A DNA stretch of 64,000 bases. Source: Henricia sp. BOLD:AAB3569. Lineage: Eukaryota > Echinodermata > Asteroidea > Spinulosida > Echinasteridae. Location of the stretch: positions 2,046,001-2,110,000 of the forward strand of contig JBBELK010000620.1 of assembly GCA_037783545.1 (NCBI GenBank), given 5' to 3'. Position 1 is the first letter of the stretch. Each line of letters starts with the position of its first letter. Shown piece after piece: positions 43,594 through 55,646 of the stretch. The translations under genes were made by a program, and so were the position numbers. The notes beneath the pieces were generated by a model. The model did no database searches. It worked only from the letters and a program-made list of their open reading frames with translations, and was not told where the DNA came from.

Positions 43594-44118
43594 ATCTTAT
43601 GAATATGCACATTTTAATGTTTCTCATTTTAATATTGCCGTCATTACCTTGTAGTTGAAGCTTAAATACTGCGCTGGAATATCATAAATGGTTTTTCCAT
43701 CCAAGATGCAAGTACATAGTACTTTAAGCAAGTGCCTTGCTTAAAGACATTTCCCAGAGTCTGTTGTGGCCAAAAATCGGCCACTTGGCATAAAATGTGT
43801 TTGTTGAACTAGATCTTCAGGCGATATACCCAGCACGATATGTGGCAAAGGGACTCCCCTAACGCCCCTATACCTCAACACACTCTTCCCTTTTTGCACC
43901 AACTACCCTAAAAACTTAAAGGAATTCCTTGGAAATTCCTTGGATGTTTGAGACACAATGGGGGAACAATGGTAGGGGGATACCCTCTGTTTTACATTAT
44001 CGTTCTTTGAGCTGATTTGTGTTTGTGTCAAACGAGTAGTTATTATATTCCCTAAAATGAAAAGAAAGAAAAGAAGGGAAAAGGGTCACCCAGCAATATT
44101 ATCTATAAACATCGTCTT
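43594..44118. other. intron, nothing recognised
   Basis: About 520 bases before a SINE; no inverted ends, repeats or coding signal seen. Confidence 0.5.
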
Positions 44119-44437
44119 AGCACATGTGGTCTAGTGGGTATACAGCCGTGCTCGTGATCGAAGGTTTATGGGTTCGAGCCCCACTTGTGCCAACGTGTTT
44201 GTGTCCGTGGGCAAGACACTTAATCTCAATTGCCTCGTCAACCCAAGCAATATATGGGAAGCTGTTATGGGAAATGCCACAATCTTAAACTGCTGATAGG
44301 GTTGTGCGCCTTGGCCGGGTTGCCACCTAGTTGAAGTGAAATGGTTCTGGTGATTTCCTGATGGCAGCGGTGATAATGGCAACAGCACCAGGAGCACCCC
44401 CGTGGGGCGGACATGTGCGCTATGTAAATATCCACCA
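44119..44437 (+). mobile_element. tRNA-SINE family 2, plus copy
   Basis: Head gcacatgtggtctagtgggt, B box gggttcgagcccc, acceptor-like pair gcaca ... tgtgcc; body as in 15345-15668. Confidence 0.88.
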
Positions 44438-44442
44438 TTATT

Positions 44443-45087
44443 TCTCTATTTTATCCAATGGGGCGACACTTTTTGTGTACAGAGCCCTATTAGGGCGACG
44501 CGGTGGGTTAGGGCGACAATTTGGCATAGCCCCAATATTTTGGAAGTCAAAAACCTTTTTTTTAGGTCAAAGACCATCTTTTTAAAATCGAGAACCATTT
44601 TTATTAGGTCTAGAAGCATTTTTATTAGGTGTGGAACCATTTTTGGAACCTTTGGGTTACAGAAATTTGGTGTCCAATCGATGTCTTTTAGCCGAAATTT
44701 CGGTGGTCGTCTGGTAAAGTTTTACCGGTGGGTCGCCCCTTTGCTGCATTAAGTGATATTATTTCTCTATTTTATCCAATGGGGCGACACTTTCTGTGTA
44801 GAGAGCCCTATTAGGGTGACCTGCTCTATTAGGGCTACAATTTGGGGTAGCCCCAATATTTTGGAAGTCAAAATCAATTTTTTTTAAAGGTCAAAATCCA
44901 TCTTTTTCAAATCGAGAACCATTTTTATTAGGTCTAGAACCGTCTCTCTTAGGTCTGGAACCATTTTGAGAACCTCGGGTTTACAGAAATTTGGTGTCCA
45001 ATCGATGTCTTTTAGCCAAAATGTCGGTGGTAGTTTGGCAAAGTCTTTCCGGCGGGTCGCCCCTTTGCAGCATTAAGTGATATTATT
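44443..45087 (+). mobile_element. family J element, tandem pair
   Basis: Two head-to-tail copies (44443-44757, 44758-45087) from ttatccaatggggcgacact to cgcccctttgctgcatta, followed by (TTA)n. The second has small indels relative to the first. Confidence 0.88.
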
Positions 45088-45212
45088 ATTATTATTATTA
45101 TTATTATTAGTGAAACCCTTGATCTGTGGCAAAACTACTGCGTTTTAAGTTTTGTCAGTTGGTGCGATGCTGCATGTTTATGCTTCGCTCTTTGCTCTTC
45201 CCCTCACAACAG

Positions 45213-45304
45213 GTGTGAAGCAGAGTGGTGTCGAGCTTGGGGATGTCGTTCTTCCACCGTGGGCCAAGGGAGACCCCAGGGAGTTTATCAGAATGCACAG
45301 AGAG
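45213..45304 (+). CDS. WDFY3: WDFY3 window exon 32 (BEACH domain)
   Basis: Residues 1397-1427: GVELGDVVLPPWAKGDPREF then IRMHRE, the BEACH VxLPPWA motif. Phase 2 in, phase 0 out; donor gtactt. Confidence 0.97.
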
Positions 45305-45354
45305 GTACTTTATTTATTCATAAATAACCGAGTCGTTTTATGAACAGCATGACA

Positions 45355-45545
45355 CTTGCGTTTAGAACTGGCCAGTTGCTCTCCCATGCAATGCCGAGAA
45401 AACAAATTGGGTTCGTATGGAGAACCCGAAAGAGTATATCTTTGTAGCTCAGCTGGTAGACCATTTACCCAGTGAGTCAGAGGTCTCGGGTTCGAATCCC
45501 GATGAGGCTCATGTGATTTTTCTCTCGTCCCTAGTCTGGTTAAAA
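45355..45545 (+). mobile_element. tRNA-SINE family 3, copy 2
   Basis: tttgtagctcagctggtaga, B box gggttcgaatcccgat, then tgatttttctctcgtc; starts about 50 bp after the exon 32 donor. Confidence 0.8.
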
Positions 45546-45576
45546 TTAGCCAATTATTCTCCCTTGAATCCCCCAA

Positions 45577-45810
45577 TCTGATCAGACTTTAAAATGTGAT
45601 TACATCAGCATTACAAGTGGATTATTCAACCCAATCCCAATTAATGTCTAGTACCCAATTAACGTTATTTTCTCGTTTGCAACCCTGACCCCTATCAAAA
45701 TTTAGAATGTGATTACATCGGTGCCCGTCTTAATGAGCGGATTATTCAACCAAATCCCAATTAATATCTAGTGCCCATTTAATGTCAGTATTTTCTTGTT
45801 TGCAACCGTG
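45577..45810 (+). repeat. two decayed copies of the exon 33 5' boundary
   Basis: Unit A (45577) and unit B (about 45695), 113 bp apart. Unit B has tttagaatgtgattacatcg then gtgcccgtcttaatgagcgg, matching the first ~45 bases of exon 33 (LECDY in the same frame). Then come ccaaatcccaattaatatct and agtgccca, matching the sequence before the exon 33 acceptor. Confidence 0.88.
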
Positions 45811-45814
45811 ACCC

Positions 45815-46682
45815 TAGCCTTATCCAAGGGCTATGAAATTGTGTGAATCCGTGAAGAATTTGCATGTATGCTATGCAGCGAAAGTGCGCCATCGCGCGGT
45901 GAATTGTAGCCAACTGCAAAATAGTCTGGTTACTGAAATATCTTGGTCTGAATCCTGACTTCGCGCGCGAGGCTGGATCATAGCCTTGTTCTTTCTGTAT
46001 TCGATTTGTTATGTGTTTCTTTATATCTGCGTTGGAAATCCGACGCAATTACTTATGTGAAACCCGAGTGCTTATAAATATTCATATCTTACATAACATC
46101 CAATCAGAGCTCACTACTCGGGTCAAATGGTGCGTGTGATTGGTTTGCAAGCATAAACGTTTGTACGTCGTACATGTGTTGTGTACAGTATGTAGGCCTG
46201 TCTGATGCAATTATGGCAACATCACACGTACTGTTACAACTGAGGAAATCAACGGTAGTTTGAATTATGCAGCCTACAAATTGCAAATTGATGACTTTCA
46301 CGAAGACCAGAAGATATCCCTCACATATTTTCTGTAAAGGTATGACGTGTTTGTGAACTCACCAACTGGTTTCGGCTACGTACGGAAAATCTGCTATTTT
46401 TCAAACGACACCGTATTGTTCTGTCAAAACAACTGTTAACCAATGAGCTTTTACGTCTCGGTGCTCTCTTTGAAAAATTAGCATAAAGAGTCCCCGCCCA
46501 TAAAACACATCGAATACAGAAAGAACAAGGCTGTGATTCAGCCTTGTGCGTGAAGTCAGGATTCAGACTAAGATATTTTGGTAACCAGACTATTTTGCAG
46601 TTGGCTTCTACTTTCGCTGCATAGCATACAGGCAAATTCTTCATGGATTCACACAATTTCACAGCCCTTGAACAAGGCTACT
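45815..46682. mobile_element. long-TIR element inside the exon-33 repeat array
   Basis: 868 bp; arms ~200 bp (ggctatgaaattgtgtgaat, complement near 46655) with ends tagccttatccaagggc and gcccttgaacaaggcta. Flanked by GTGACCC on both sides (45808-45814, 46683-46689), suggesting a 7-8 bp duplication, hAT-like. Antisense frames inside are not genes. Confidence 0.85.
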
Positions 46683-46689
46683 GTGACCC

Positions 46690-47784
<1,095 letters not shown>

Positions 47785-48360
47785 CAGTGAAACCTGCTCT
47801 TAGGGCCACCTCTATAAAGAGGCCACCTGTCTAAAGTGGCCACATTTGTTTGGTCCCAAACAAGTTTGTACACAAACATATGGAGGTGGAACCTTGTTAT
47901 TAGGGCCCCTCTCTAACTCGGCCAGGACACTAGGATTTCTGTGTGTACAATCCTATGGCAGTTGAACCTGGATAATCTGGCCACACACAGTAAATTGCCT
48001 CAATGAATCAAGCTACTCTGGGAAATTTTATGACACTATGAGCAAGAACATGTACATGTTCATTGTAACCCCGTTGTTAGTAACAATGGTGTGTGCCCAA
48101 TTTCCATTGTTAGATGTTCATAGTGTGAGGAGCTTAACAAAAAATGATTAAAAACTAAAAGAATTTCAACTTTTTAATGAGGAAACCTTTCATACACTTC
48201 ACTTTTAGCAGTTTTTCATCTACAGACATGCACTGTGGTATGTTTTATGGTGTTTGAATATTCCTGCATGTGCCCACTGAACCTCTATATAATGGCCACC
48301 TGCATATTCTGGCCACATTTTGTCGGTCCCATGGGTGGCCACTATACACAAGTTTCACTG
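47785..48360 (+). mobile_element. TA-flanked MITE R (pogo/mariner-like)
   Basis: 576 bp; CAGTGAAACCTGCTC... and GTTTCACTG ends, TA on both sides. Many ggccacct words. An inner ~75 bp (tgtacatgttcattgtaacc to gatgttcatagtgtgag) recurs inverted at 62641-62740. Confidence 0.88.
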
Positions 48361-48489
48361 TAGTATTTTTGGAGAGGGAGGGGGTCTTGAAAAATACTAC
48401 GCTCTGTAGAACTTTGAAAATGTTGACAACTTTGGACGGCCCCTAAACAAATGTTAAAATTCTTAACAATATTTCTTATCTTGGGACAG

Positions 48490-48622
48490 CTTTTCAAGAA
48501 ACCCCATCCACAGAAGAAAGTCAGCAACAAAATTGGTGATTGCAGCGGGACCGTCATTCCCATCAATCGCTTGTTCTTCCACAATCTGGACACGTTGAGG
48601 CCCTCTCTTCACCCACTCAAAG
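48490..48622 (+). CDS. WDFY3: WDFY3 window exon 34 (end of BEACH), GC donor
   Basis: Residues 1499-1542: LFKKPHPQKKV, then RLFFHNLDTLRPSLHPLK, the end of BEACH and the linker to WD40. The donor is AG|GCAAGT, a non-canonical GC donor. Joining there gives PLK-E-LKGPVGQ, matching VKELKEPVGQ; no nearby GT keeps the frame. Confidence 0.94.
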
Positions 48623-48706
48623 GCAAGTCGAGATCTGTTAGATATTGTTTTGTGAATTATCCAGAAGAGAATTGTTTCAGTATTTGCTTTTGATAACAGC
48701 ATAAAG

Positions 48707-49187
48707 CTTAGCGTACATCGACATTGCAACTGGAAGCAACTCAACTGATCAGTTGCTGTCGATGTGTGCGTAGCGCGCTCATCAACAGCAACTGATCAGT
48801 TGCGCAACTAGCGACAACTGAGAACGTCCAGTTTTCAGAGCGCGCACATCGACACAGCAACTCGGTAAAGCCTGGAGTACATTGACCTTGCAACTGAAAG
48901 CAACTGTTGCTTGCAGTTGCTGTCGATGTGCGCGCACGTATTCAGACACACACGTGCAACTGACAGCAACTAGTTGAAACTACGCGTACATCGACGCAAC
49001 TGGGTACAACTAGTTGCCAGAAAGTAGAACATGAGCAACTCGCGGCAACTGGGATTTTTCCAGTTGCCAGTAGTTGCAAGTACCCGCACATCGACCCTTT
49101 TGAGCAACTGATCAGTTGCTCCCAGTTGCCGGAAACACCAGTTGCCACTAGTTGCTTCCAGTTGCAATGTTGATGTACACTAGGCTT
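48707..49187 (+). mobile_element. element S: CAACTGATCAGTTG-rich inverted-repeat unit
   Basis: 481 bp; ends gtacatcgacattgcaactg and complement (cagttgcaatgttgatgtac). Inside, caactgatcagttgc or gcaact/agttgc words occur more than 25 times with tacatcgac/gtcgatgt. Confidence 0.88.
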
Positions 49188-49820
49188 GAGGATCATTTGG
49201 TTTGGAAATAGATCTTGTGTTGAAGTTTCAAAAGATTGGTCTGTTTTATTACTAGAATCAGTATATTTTTTCTGTTCGAGAAGCAATCGGTTTAAAACAG
49301 GGGAAGACAGAGAATACTTGAATAGGTGTTTGGTTCTACAAAATCGGAAAATAGAATTAAGTAACGACAAAGACATGCACTCGACTTGCACTCATCGGAG
49401 CAAAATGCAAGAATGGCGTCATACGCTAATCTACAATAGTATAAGGCTAAAGGCGGGAATGACGTGTTCAGAATGCTGAGCGCTAATTGGTCTGCAAGAG
49501 GAAGCATGTTACATTGCATGCGCAGTAGGATTACATGGAGCGCGTGCACAAATTCTTTCTGACGACACAGAACGGGCTTAGAGAAGTGAATTAATGTAGC
49601 CTCGAGCATGTACAGATGCATGATACTGCGTGCTCTGGCCAGAACAGTGAACTCCTGTTCGCTGTATTGTTTTGAGCATTCAGAGTGATCAAGCAAGTGT
49701 TGTCGTATAGTAGATGTGCATTCGGACTGTGTGAAAGTCCAAATATTGTACTACACAAAAATACTGTACTACTCAAAATTTGCTCAAAGTTATATTTATT
49801 AATCATTTATGTAAAGAATA
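49188..49820. other. intron, nothing recognised
   Basis: AT-rich; no repeat partner or coding pattern seen. Confidence 0.5.
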
Positions 49821-50311
49821 CAGGGGCCAATTTCATCAAACATGTTACGCTTAATCAAACATTTTGGATTAAGCATAGCAAGAATATTCGCTCAACCAAG
49901 AGCGTATTTCATAAAGCTTGTTGTTCTAAGCGCGCAAAGAGAGTGCGCGCGCAACGCTGTCGTCTGTTTTGTTCGAACGCGTTCATCATCTGCTTTCATA
50001 AGTCAACGTCAACATTTTCAAGTACCATCATCGGTTATGTTTCCATTGTGGGATGATTATCACTACCACAGAAGACCCTTGCCTGTCGCTGACTGGAATA
50101 TTTCAACAACAGCTGTAAGTTGTGTATCTGTTGAAAAATGTGTCTCAAATTTTGCCGAGAATGGCGAGGAAAAAAGATGGCGTCACGTTAGCAAAAAATC
50201 GGTAGGTTAGCATGCCGTTTGGTTTGCTAGTGTTTAAACAGTTTTATGAAATGGAGAGAGCGCTGCTTAATCAAAATCGGGGGCTAACATGTTTTATGAA
50301 ATTGACCCCTG
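49821..50311 (+). mobile_element. MITE T (caggggccaatttcat)
   Basis: 491 bp; caggggccaatttcatcaaa to gttttatgaaattgacccct(g), ~27-bp TIRs. The word atttcataaa also ends family O and the short units at 58071-58206. Confidence 0.85.
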
Positions 50312-50426
50312 ATGACAAGAACATTAACATCTTGCATAATATCCAGCATTCGGAAGAAGAAAATTAGAAAGTGATTCCTAGCAAAATTTGAGTAGTATAT
50401 TGTACTCCTTTTCTTTCACTCATCAG

Positions 50427-50674
50427 AGCTAAAAGGTCCCGTCGGCCAGATCATCCCGTTAGATCGAATTCTCCTGGCCGTGGAGCAGAACAAAGTCCTA
50501 ATTCCGCCCATCTACAACCGTTTCCTCGCCTTTGGCTATGCAGACCTCAGCTTACGGATCGGTAGCTACGATTCGGACAAGGCCATAACGGTCTTTGAAG
50601 GAACGCTGAGTGGTCAGATTCAGTGTGCTGCGTGTCCCAGTACTAGAACTATTATTACTGGTGGTGCAAGCACG
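50427..50674 (+). CDS. WDFY3: WDFY3 window exon 35 (WD40 region start)
   Basis: Residues 1543-1625: PVGQIIPLDRILLAVEQNKV, FGYADLSLRIGSYDSDKA and TIITGGAST. It forms the first WD40-type blades (the ILAVEQNKVLIPP and WGYAD blocks). Phase 2 in, phase 0 out. Confidence 0.95.
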
Positions 50675-50694
50675 GTAAGAAACTAGGCCAAAAG

Positions 50695-50768
50695 GTCCTC
50701 ATCTGGATTTGAACCAGAGACCTATAGCACTCCAGGCAGAATCTCTACCAGCTCAGCATTTCTCCTTG
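50695..50768 (-). mobile_element. tRNA-like SINE 3 fragment
   Basis: Minus strand: agctggtagagattctgcct with ggttcaaatcc B box. Begins 20 bp after the exon 35 donor. Confidence 0.65.
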
Positions 50769-50771
50769 TTA

Positions 50772-51316
50772 GGCCCGCTTCAAACGTCGCGCTTATGCCG
50801 TGTCGAATTAAATTAAACTTGATTTTTTAAATTCGACACGGCACAAGCCGACGTTTGAAGCCATTTGGCTCGGCAAATGAGTTCGACACGGCAGAAGATT
50901 TTAGCTCGACAGGGTCTGCTGTGCTTACTCTATTTAGTGCGGCACAAGCACGGCTCGGCTTCAAACGTCGTGCTTCTGCCGTGTCAATTTTAATTCCAGT
51001 TCAAAGTTGGTCCGCAATTTTGTTCACAACTAGGAATGCGCATGCTCGCAGCGCGTATGTGAGTAAAGAAATAACCAACAAACAAGTGCATCAAAATAAT
51101 AAAATGGCGACGTACAATGGACAGAATGGAAAATGCACGTGTACAACGTCCATGACGTGCACAATACTCATCCGCCATGTTGGATGTATTTAAGCTCGAC
51201 TGGGAGTTTGCAATTAAGTTCGACGTTTGAAGCCACTGCCGTGCTAACATCGTGCCAACGTCGTGCCAAGTTGAATTTAATTCGACACGGCATAAGCGCG
51301 ACGTTTGAAGCGGGCC
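50772..51316 (-). mobile_element. MITE family F, copy 2 (PIF/Harbinger-like)
   Basis: 545 bp; GGCCCGCTTCAAACGTCGC termini, TTA on both sides (50769-50771, 51317-51319). The body is the reverse complement of 10787-11319. Confidence 0.9.
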
Positions 51317-51428
51317 TTACTTTGCTTATTTGCATTTCATTGGTGATTAGACACCATACGAAATATTGCGTATGTTATGAAATTTTTAAGAACATTTGGT
51401 GAATATTCTTCATTTTTTTCTCTCTCAG

Positions 51429-51491
51429 GTTGTCCACGTTTGGCAGTTGGAAACTCGAAAGGAAAGAACGAAACAGCTCTACTTAAAACAG
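51429..51491 (+). CDS. WDFY3: WDFY3 window exon 36 (WD40)
   Basis: Residues 1626-1646: VVHVWQLETRKERTKQLYLK, the WD strand end (VHVWQ) and the start of the next repeat linker. Phase 0/0, donor gtgagt. Confidence 0.9.
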
Positions 51492-51711
51492 GTGAGTTAA
51501 AAAAAAAACAATTCAAGAATTTTCTTTAAATCATGTTTGATTGAATCTGACATAGCTAGTGAAGTGCAGGTTTTGTTTGTGTACAACAAGCCTTGCTCGT
51601 TTTCTGTTGAAAGTTGTATTCAGTCACGTTGATTTCCCTACCTTCGTTGTCCTTCGCAGTGGACCCTCATAGAAGTAGGAATGCTATTATAAAACGACAA
51701 TATCAATGGAT

Positions 51712-52325
51712 CGTAAGTAGAGGTCGTAGCCTCATTTAAATTACTTGGTGTACAGATATCCAATGATTTAAAATGGGCGTCTCGTGTTGATTTTACTGTT
51801 AATAAAGCTCAGAAACGTCTGTTTTTTTCTCAGAAGATTGAGGAGTTTCTGTGTCAGTCAAGATCTGTTGGTTTAGTTTTATCGGGCAGTAATTGAGAGT
51901 GTTTTGACATTATGTGGTATGGCAACGCCACAGCAGATGACCATAAACGCCTCAATCGTGTTGTTAAGATTGCTAGCGTCATAATTGGCTGTGAGTTACC
52001 AGCGTTAGATGAACTTTATGCGTCACGTTTTCTAAAGAAAGCTAAGTCAATCATTTCAGTTGATTCTCATCCTGCAAATGGTTTATTTGTAATGATGAGA
52101 ACGGGCAAGCGCTACAGAGCAATTCGAGTTGATTCTAACCGCACTCGCAGTAGTTTCTATCCCAGTGCAGTACGTTTGTTGAATGTTTAATTGTGCTCGT
52201 ATACATGTACATGTCATTGTAATAGTATGTTTGAACTTGTATTTTTGTTGCTCGCAAGACCACACTGAATTTCATTGTATGTTTTTATACAGATGACAAT
52301 AAATTTATATTGAATTGAATTGAAT
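51712..52325 (+). mobile_element. LINE 3' end with (TTGAA)n tail
   Basis: Decayed ORF2 C-terminus in shifting frames: LGVQISNDLKWASRVDFTVN, NKAQKRLFF, WYGNATADDHKRLNRVVKIA and SFYPSAVRLLNV. A 3' UTR and attgaattgaattgaat tail follow. Non-LTR (jockey/CR1-like group); the exact clade is uncertain. Confidence 0.85.
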
Positions 52326-52499
52326 ATTGTAAAATTTAGTGTCTTTCTGCCATTCTTGTACTTTTACAGAAATCGTCATAAAAATCTACAAAATTAAATC
52401 TAAAAACCTGTGCAATTTTAAGGTCAAAAGTCAACCTCTTTAGTGCATGACCAGTTGACAACGTCAGTTGTAAGCCGTCTGTCCCCTTTTTTTAAACAG

Positions 52500-52679
52500 A
52501 CTCTTTATGGTCACAATGATACGGTGACTTGCCTGGCCGTCTCTACAGCATACAACATCATAGTCAGTGGATCTAGGGACCAGACTTGCCTCATGTGGGA
52601 CCTGAATCGCCTCATGTTTGTCAGACAACTCCGAGATCTTGGCGCGCCAGTTTCTGCTGTGGCCATCAACAACCTTACT
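52500..52679 (+). CDS. WDFY3: WDFY3 window exon 37 (WD40)
   Basis: Residues 1647-1706: LYGHNDTVTCLAVSTAYNII and VSGSRDQTCLMWDLNRL, a textbook WD40 repeat (GH ... WD), then FVRQLRDLGAPVSAVAINN. Acceptor ttaaacag. Phase 0/0. Confidence 0.97.
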
Positions 52680-52785
52680 GTGAGTGGGAACTTAAAATAT
52701 TTTTAAAATTTATTTATTTCATTCCTGTGGGGCAAGATGGCCAAAAGGTGTAGCGCACTGAATTTATAATAATAATTATAATAAT

Positions 52786-53064
52786 ATCACTTAATGCAGC
52801 AAAGGGGCGACCCACCGGTAAAACTTTGCCAGACGACCACCGAAATTTCGGCTAAAAGACATCGATTGGACACCAAATTTCTGTACCCAAAGCTTCAAAA
52901 AATGGTTCCATACCTAAAAAAACATTTACCCAAAAAAAATGGTTTTTGACTTCCAAAATATTGGGGCTACACCAAATTGTCGCCCTAACCGACCGTGTCG
53001 CCCTAATATGACTCTCTACACAAAAAGTGTCGCCCCATTGGATAAAATAGAGAAATAATAGCAA
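52786..53064 (-). mobile_element. family J element, minus copy
   Basis: Reverse of the 44443 unit: taatgcagcaaaggggcgac to gggcgacac-type end (53030-53050). Confidence 0.86.
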
Positions 53065-53264
53065 AGCACTTATTAGGCGCACAATATCTGGAGGCCATTC
53101 AAAGGCGCCAGGTCAAGAAAGAAAGTCACTCGTTATTGTGAAAAGCCTGGTGAAAAAGAAATGTCTTTATAATGCCGTTTAAAGACAGAAAGATCACGTG
53201 TGGCTCTCAGCTCATCTGGCAAAGAATTCCAAAGACGGGGTGCATAACTAGAAAATGCCCTATC

Positions 53265-53760
53265 CTCATAGGTTCAAGACCACAGGTTGTTGGTTCATAT
53301 CCCATTCCGGCCGTCCATGGTGCGAGTGCTCTTAGGCAAGGCACTTTGCCACAGCACTTTGCCACAAATTGCCTCTCTCCACCCAGGAGTAAATGGGTAC
53401 CTGTCAGGGTAGTAAGCAGTGATGTTTGATTAGTCCCTGTGCGCATAAGCTGCATGGGACTGCATGCTCCCCAGGGAGTTACCAAACTGAGGATGAGAGG
53501 AAAATTGTCTGCCTGGTGAGTCAGAGGTCTCGAGTTCAAATCCCGATAAGGCCCTTACAATTTGTCTCTCATCTCTAGTTTGGTTGTTTCGTTTCAATGG
53601 TGATTAGACACCATACCAGATGGTACGTATCCCAGTGAGTTGAGAAGGATCAATGGAGTGATATTATTGAGCCCAGTGAACAGGGGTAATAATTTGACGA
53701 CGCCTTGAGCATCCTTGGGATAGATATGTGCGCGATATAAATGTCTCGATTAATAATGAA
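53265..53760 (+). mobile_element. SINE cluster (family 3 relatives)
   Basis: aggttcaagaccacaggttg-type head, the body cttaggcaaggcactttgcc, then a second unit tgagtcagaggtctcgagtt at 53516 and a tail ggatagatatgtgcgcgata. At least two degenerate SINEs. Confidence 0.65.
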
Positions 53761-53781
53761 TAATTCTCGCTCTCCATGCAG

Positions 53782-53904
53782 GGTGACATCGCAACTTGTG
53801 CTGGAGCTTTTCTGTATCTTTGGAGTATCAACGGTGACCTTGTAGCAAGCGTCAACACGTCCACGGGTCGAGATCAGAGGATCTTATGCTGTGCCATGTC
53901 CGAG
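53782..53904 (+). CDS. WDFY3: WDFY3 window exon 38 (WD40)
   Basis: Residues 1707-1747: GDIATCAGAFLYLWSINGDL, then ASVNTSTGRDQRILCCAMSE, matching GDIVSCAGTYIHVWSINGNP and NTFTGRSQQIICCCMSE. Phase 0/0. Confidence 0.96.
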
Positions 53905-53952
53905 GTAACCTTTGACCCTTACAAATGCGAGCTGGGCATGCCAAAGTTAGAG

Positions 53953-54165
53953 CTACCAACCCTCCCGGATTTCTCAGAAAATTACTGAAAAGATCTTGTG
54001 ACTCCTGACTCGGAAAATACTATTTAAGTTTTTTAGATTTTTGAAGTTGGTTTTCTGGGTGTTTTCTTCAGATTAAACCGCCCCCAGAGCCGACCACCCT
54101 CCCAGATTTGGCAACAAATTCCTTGGAAAAATTACTGTACCTTGCGACTCCTGACACAGATTAAA
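53953..54165 (+). repeat. duplicated cctcccggattt unit
   Basis: accaaccctcccggatttct (53953) and accaccctcccagatttggc (54096) with shared actcctgac ends; also at 11819-11882. Follows the exon 38 donor. Confidence 0.7.
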
Positions 54166-54327
54166 AAACCCTCCTGGATTGTCAATTAACACCTCCACCC
54201 CTAAAACTGAACATTTCTTCCTGTTCTTTTGCACTTCGTGGCCGTGCTGAAGAACCTCCTAGGTGACTACATGGCAGCGACTTATGTTAGAAAATCTTCA
54301 GCAGCCAGGGGCCAATTTCATAAACTG

Positions 54328-54765
54328 TTAAAGAGCTAGAATCCCCCTTGAAGGAAAATCCAGCAGTTAGGCTTTTTTCGATAGTCCAAACATCCCTCTT
54401 GCCGACGTGGATTTGTTTTATTTTTTAATTGTCGGTTTTAAGTGGATTAACAAAAGTGCGCTTTTCGAAAATGAGATTTTCGCAATTTCTGAAACGCTCA
54501 TTAGGTATTCATGATATGCGCGTGACCCCGTGACGCAATCCTGAGAAAGAGAAGTCAACACGATTGTAAGCTCCATATGTTTGCAAGCAACAAACTTGGA
54601 AAACCGTCTCTGTTAGATGGTGTTTTTTGAAGAATTGTTTTGGTCCAAAAAGCCAGAGATATGCCTAGTAGTTGCGTGGTTGTATGTTTTACCAGACACT
54701 ATGAAAAAAATAAAAAGCAGAAACATTTTCTTTATTATTTCGAAGAATGAGAAAAATGAGTCGCA
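54328..54765 (-). mobile_element. MITE family H, truncated inverted copy
   Basis: ttaaagagctagaatccccc through gtgacgcaatcctgagaaag to gagtcgca; matches the right half of 16302-17275. Confidence 0.85.
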
Positions 54766-54916
54766 CTTTAGATGTGTCTGAAGTTGGGAGATCAAGCTAT
54801 TTTCTGGGTGTCTAATCCGAAATGTTTGCAACCCTGCAAAGTTCCTTTGAAGAGAAGGTGTGCCTAATATGTTTGTGTGTTCTGTTTTGCTGACTTTCAC
54901 TTTTTTATTTTTGCAG

Positions 54917-54976
54917 CTGGCAGAGTGGGACCCCTTGAACGTAATTATGACAGGTTCCAGTGATGGTGTAGTCAGA
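54917..54976 (+). CDS. WDFY3: WDFY3 window exon 39 (WD40)
   Basis: Residues 1748-1767: AEWDPLNVIMTGSSDGVVR, one WD40 strand pair, equivalent to NEWDTQNVIVTGHSDGVVR. Acceptor tttgcag, donor gtaagt, phase 0/0. Confidence 0.95.
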
Positions 54977-55207
54977 GTAAGTTTACATAGAAGTTGCTTT
55001 ATATATTCTGGTATTGAAACCAGGGACGTCTGAATACATGTTTGCCACTAATTCTTGCTAATGTGACATGATAATGCCCAAGAAAGTAAGAAAACATAAA
55101 TGTGTCTTTGCACAGTAATGGGGTACATTTGAAAAATAAGTCAATATTCCTTTCAGATGTCTTTAGTTTATCCCAAAATTAAAGAAATTTTCTTGTACTG
55201 TTCTCAT

Positions 55208-55425
55208 GAGATAACTTTTGCCCAAAAAGGTAATAAATTGCTGCCACAACATACATTTTTGAAAAGCTTGTGTACAAATTTTCCTATTACGTATGTAACA
55301 TGGACAGACCATTTTGTGACATTTTTTGTTACATACGTAATACGAAACTTTGTGCACGGGGTTTTCACAAATGTATGTTGTAGGACTATTTTTCTTACTT
55401 CTTCGTGCAAAAGTTATTTCCTCAG
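55208..55425. mobile_element. palindromic MITE family I, relative
   Basis: Arms gagataacttttgcccaaaa ... attacgtatgtaaca and the complement. Word order parallels 19146-19450, but the sequence is diverged. Confidence 0.75.
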
Positions 55426-55646
55426 TTTAGCTGGATAATTTAAAGATAAAATTAAGACATTTTAACTGAACTCGGACCTAAGATCTTGAGAAAACAAGTT
55501 TTTCTTTGAAAACACTTTTTATGTCATGCACCATAGGCTTCATGCTGGGATTCTCAACTGGCGAATGTGTATGGAAATTTTTCACAAATCTGTCACATCA
55601 AGTTTTTATAAAAACAAACATGTTAAACAAATTGTCAAAATTTCAG

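Noticed and set aside
45785..46662. Two antisense frames (87 and 113 residues) suggesting a minus-strand gene
   Set aside because: They are the two arms of one long-TIR element, mirror images of each other, with no protein family features.
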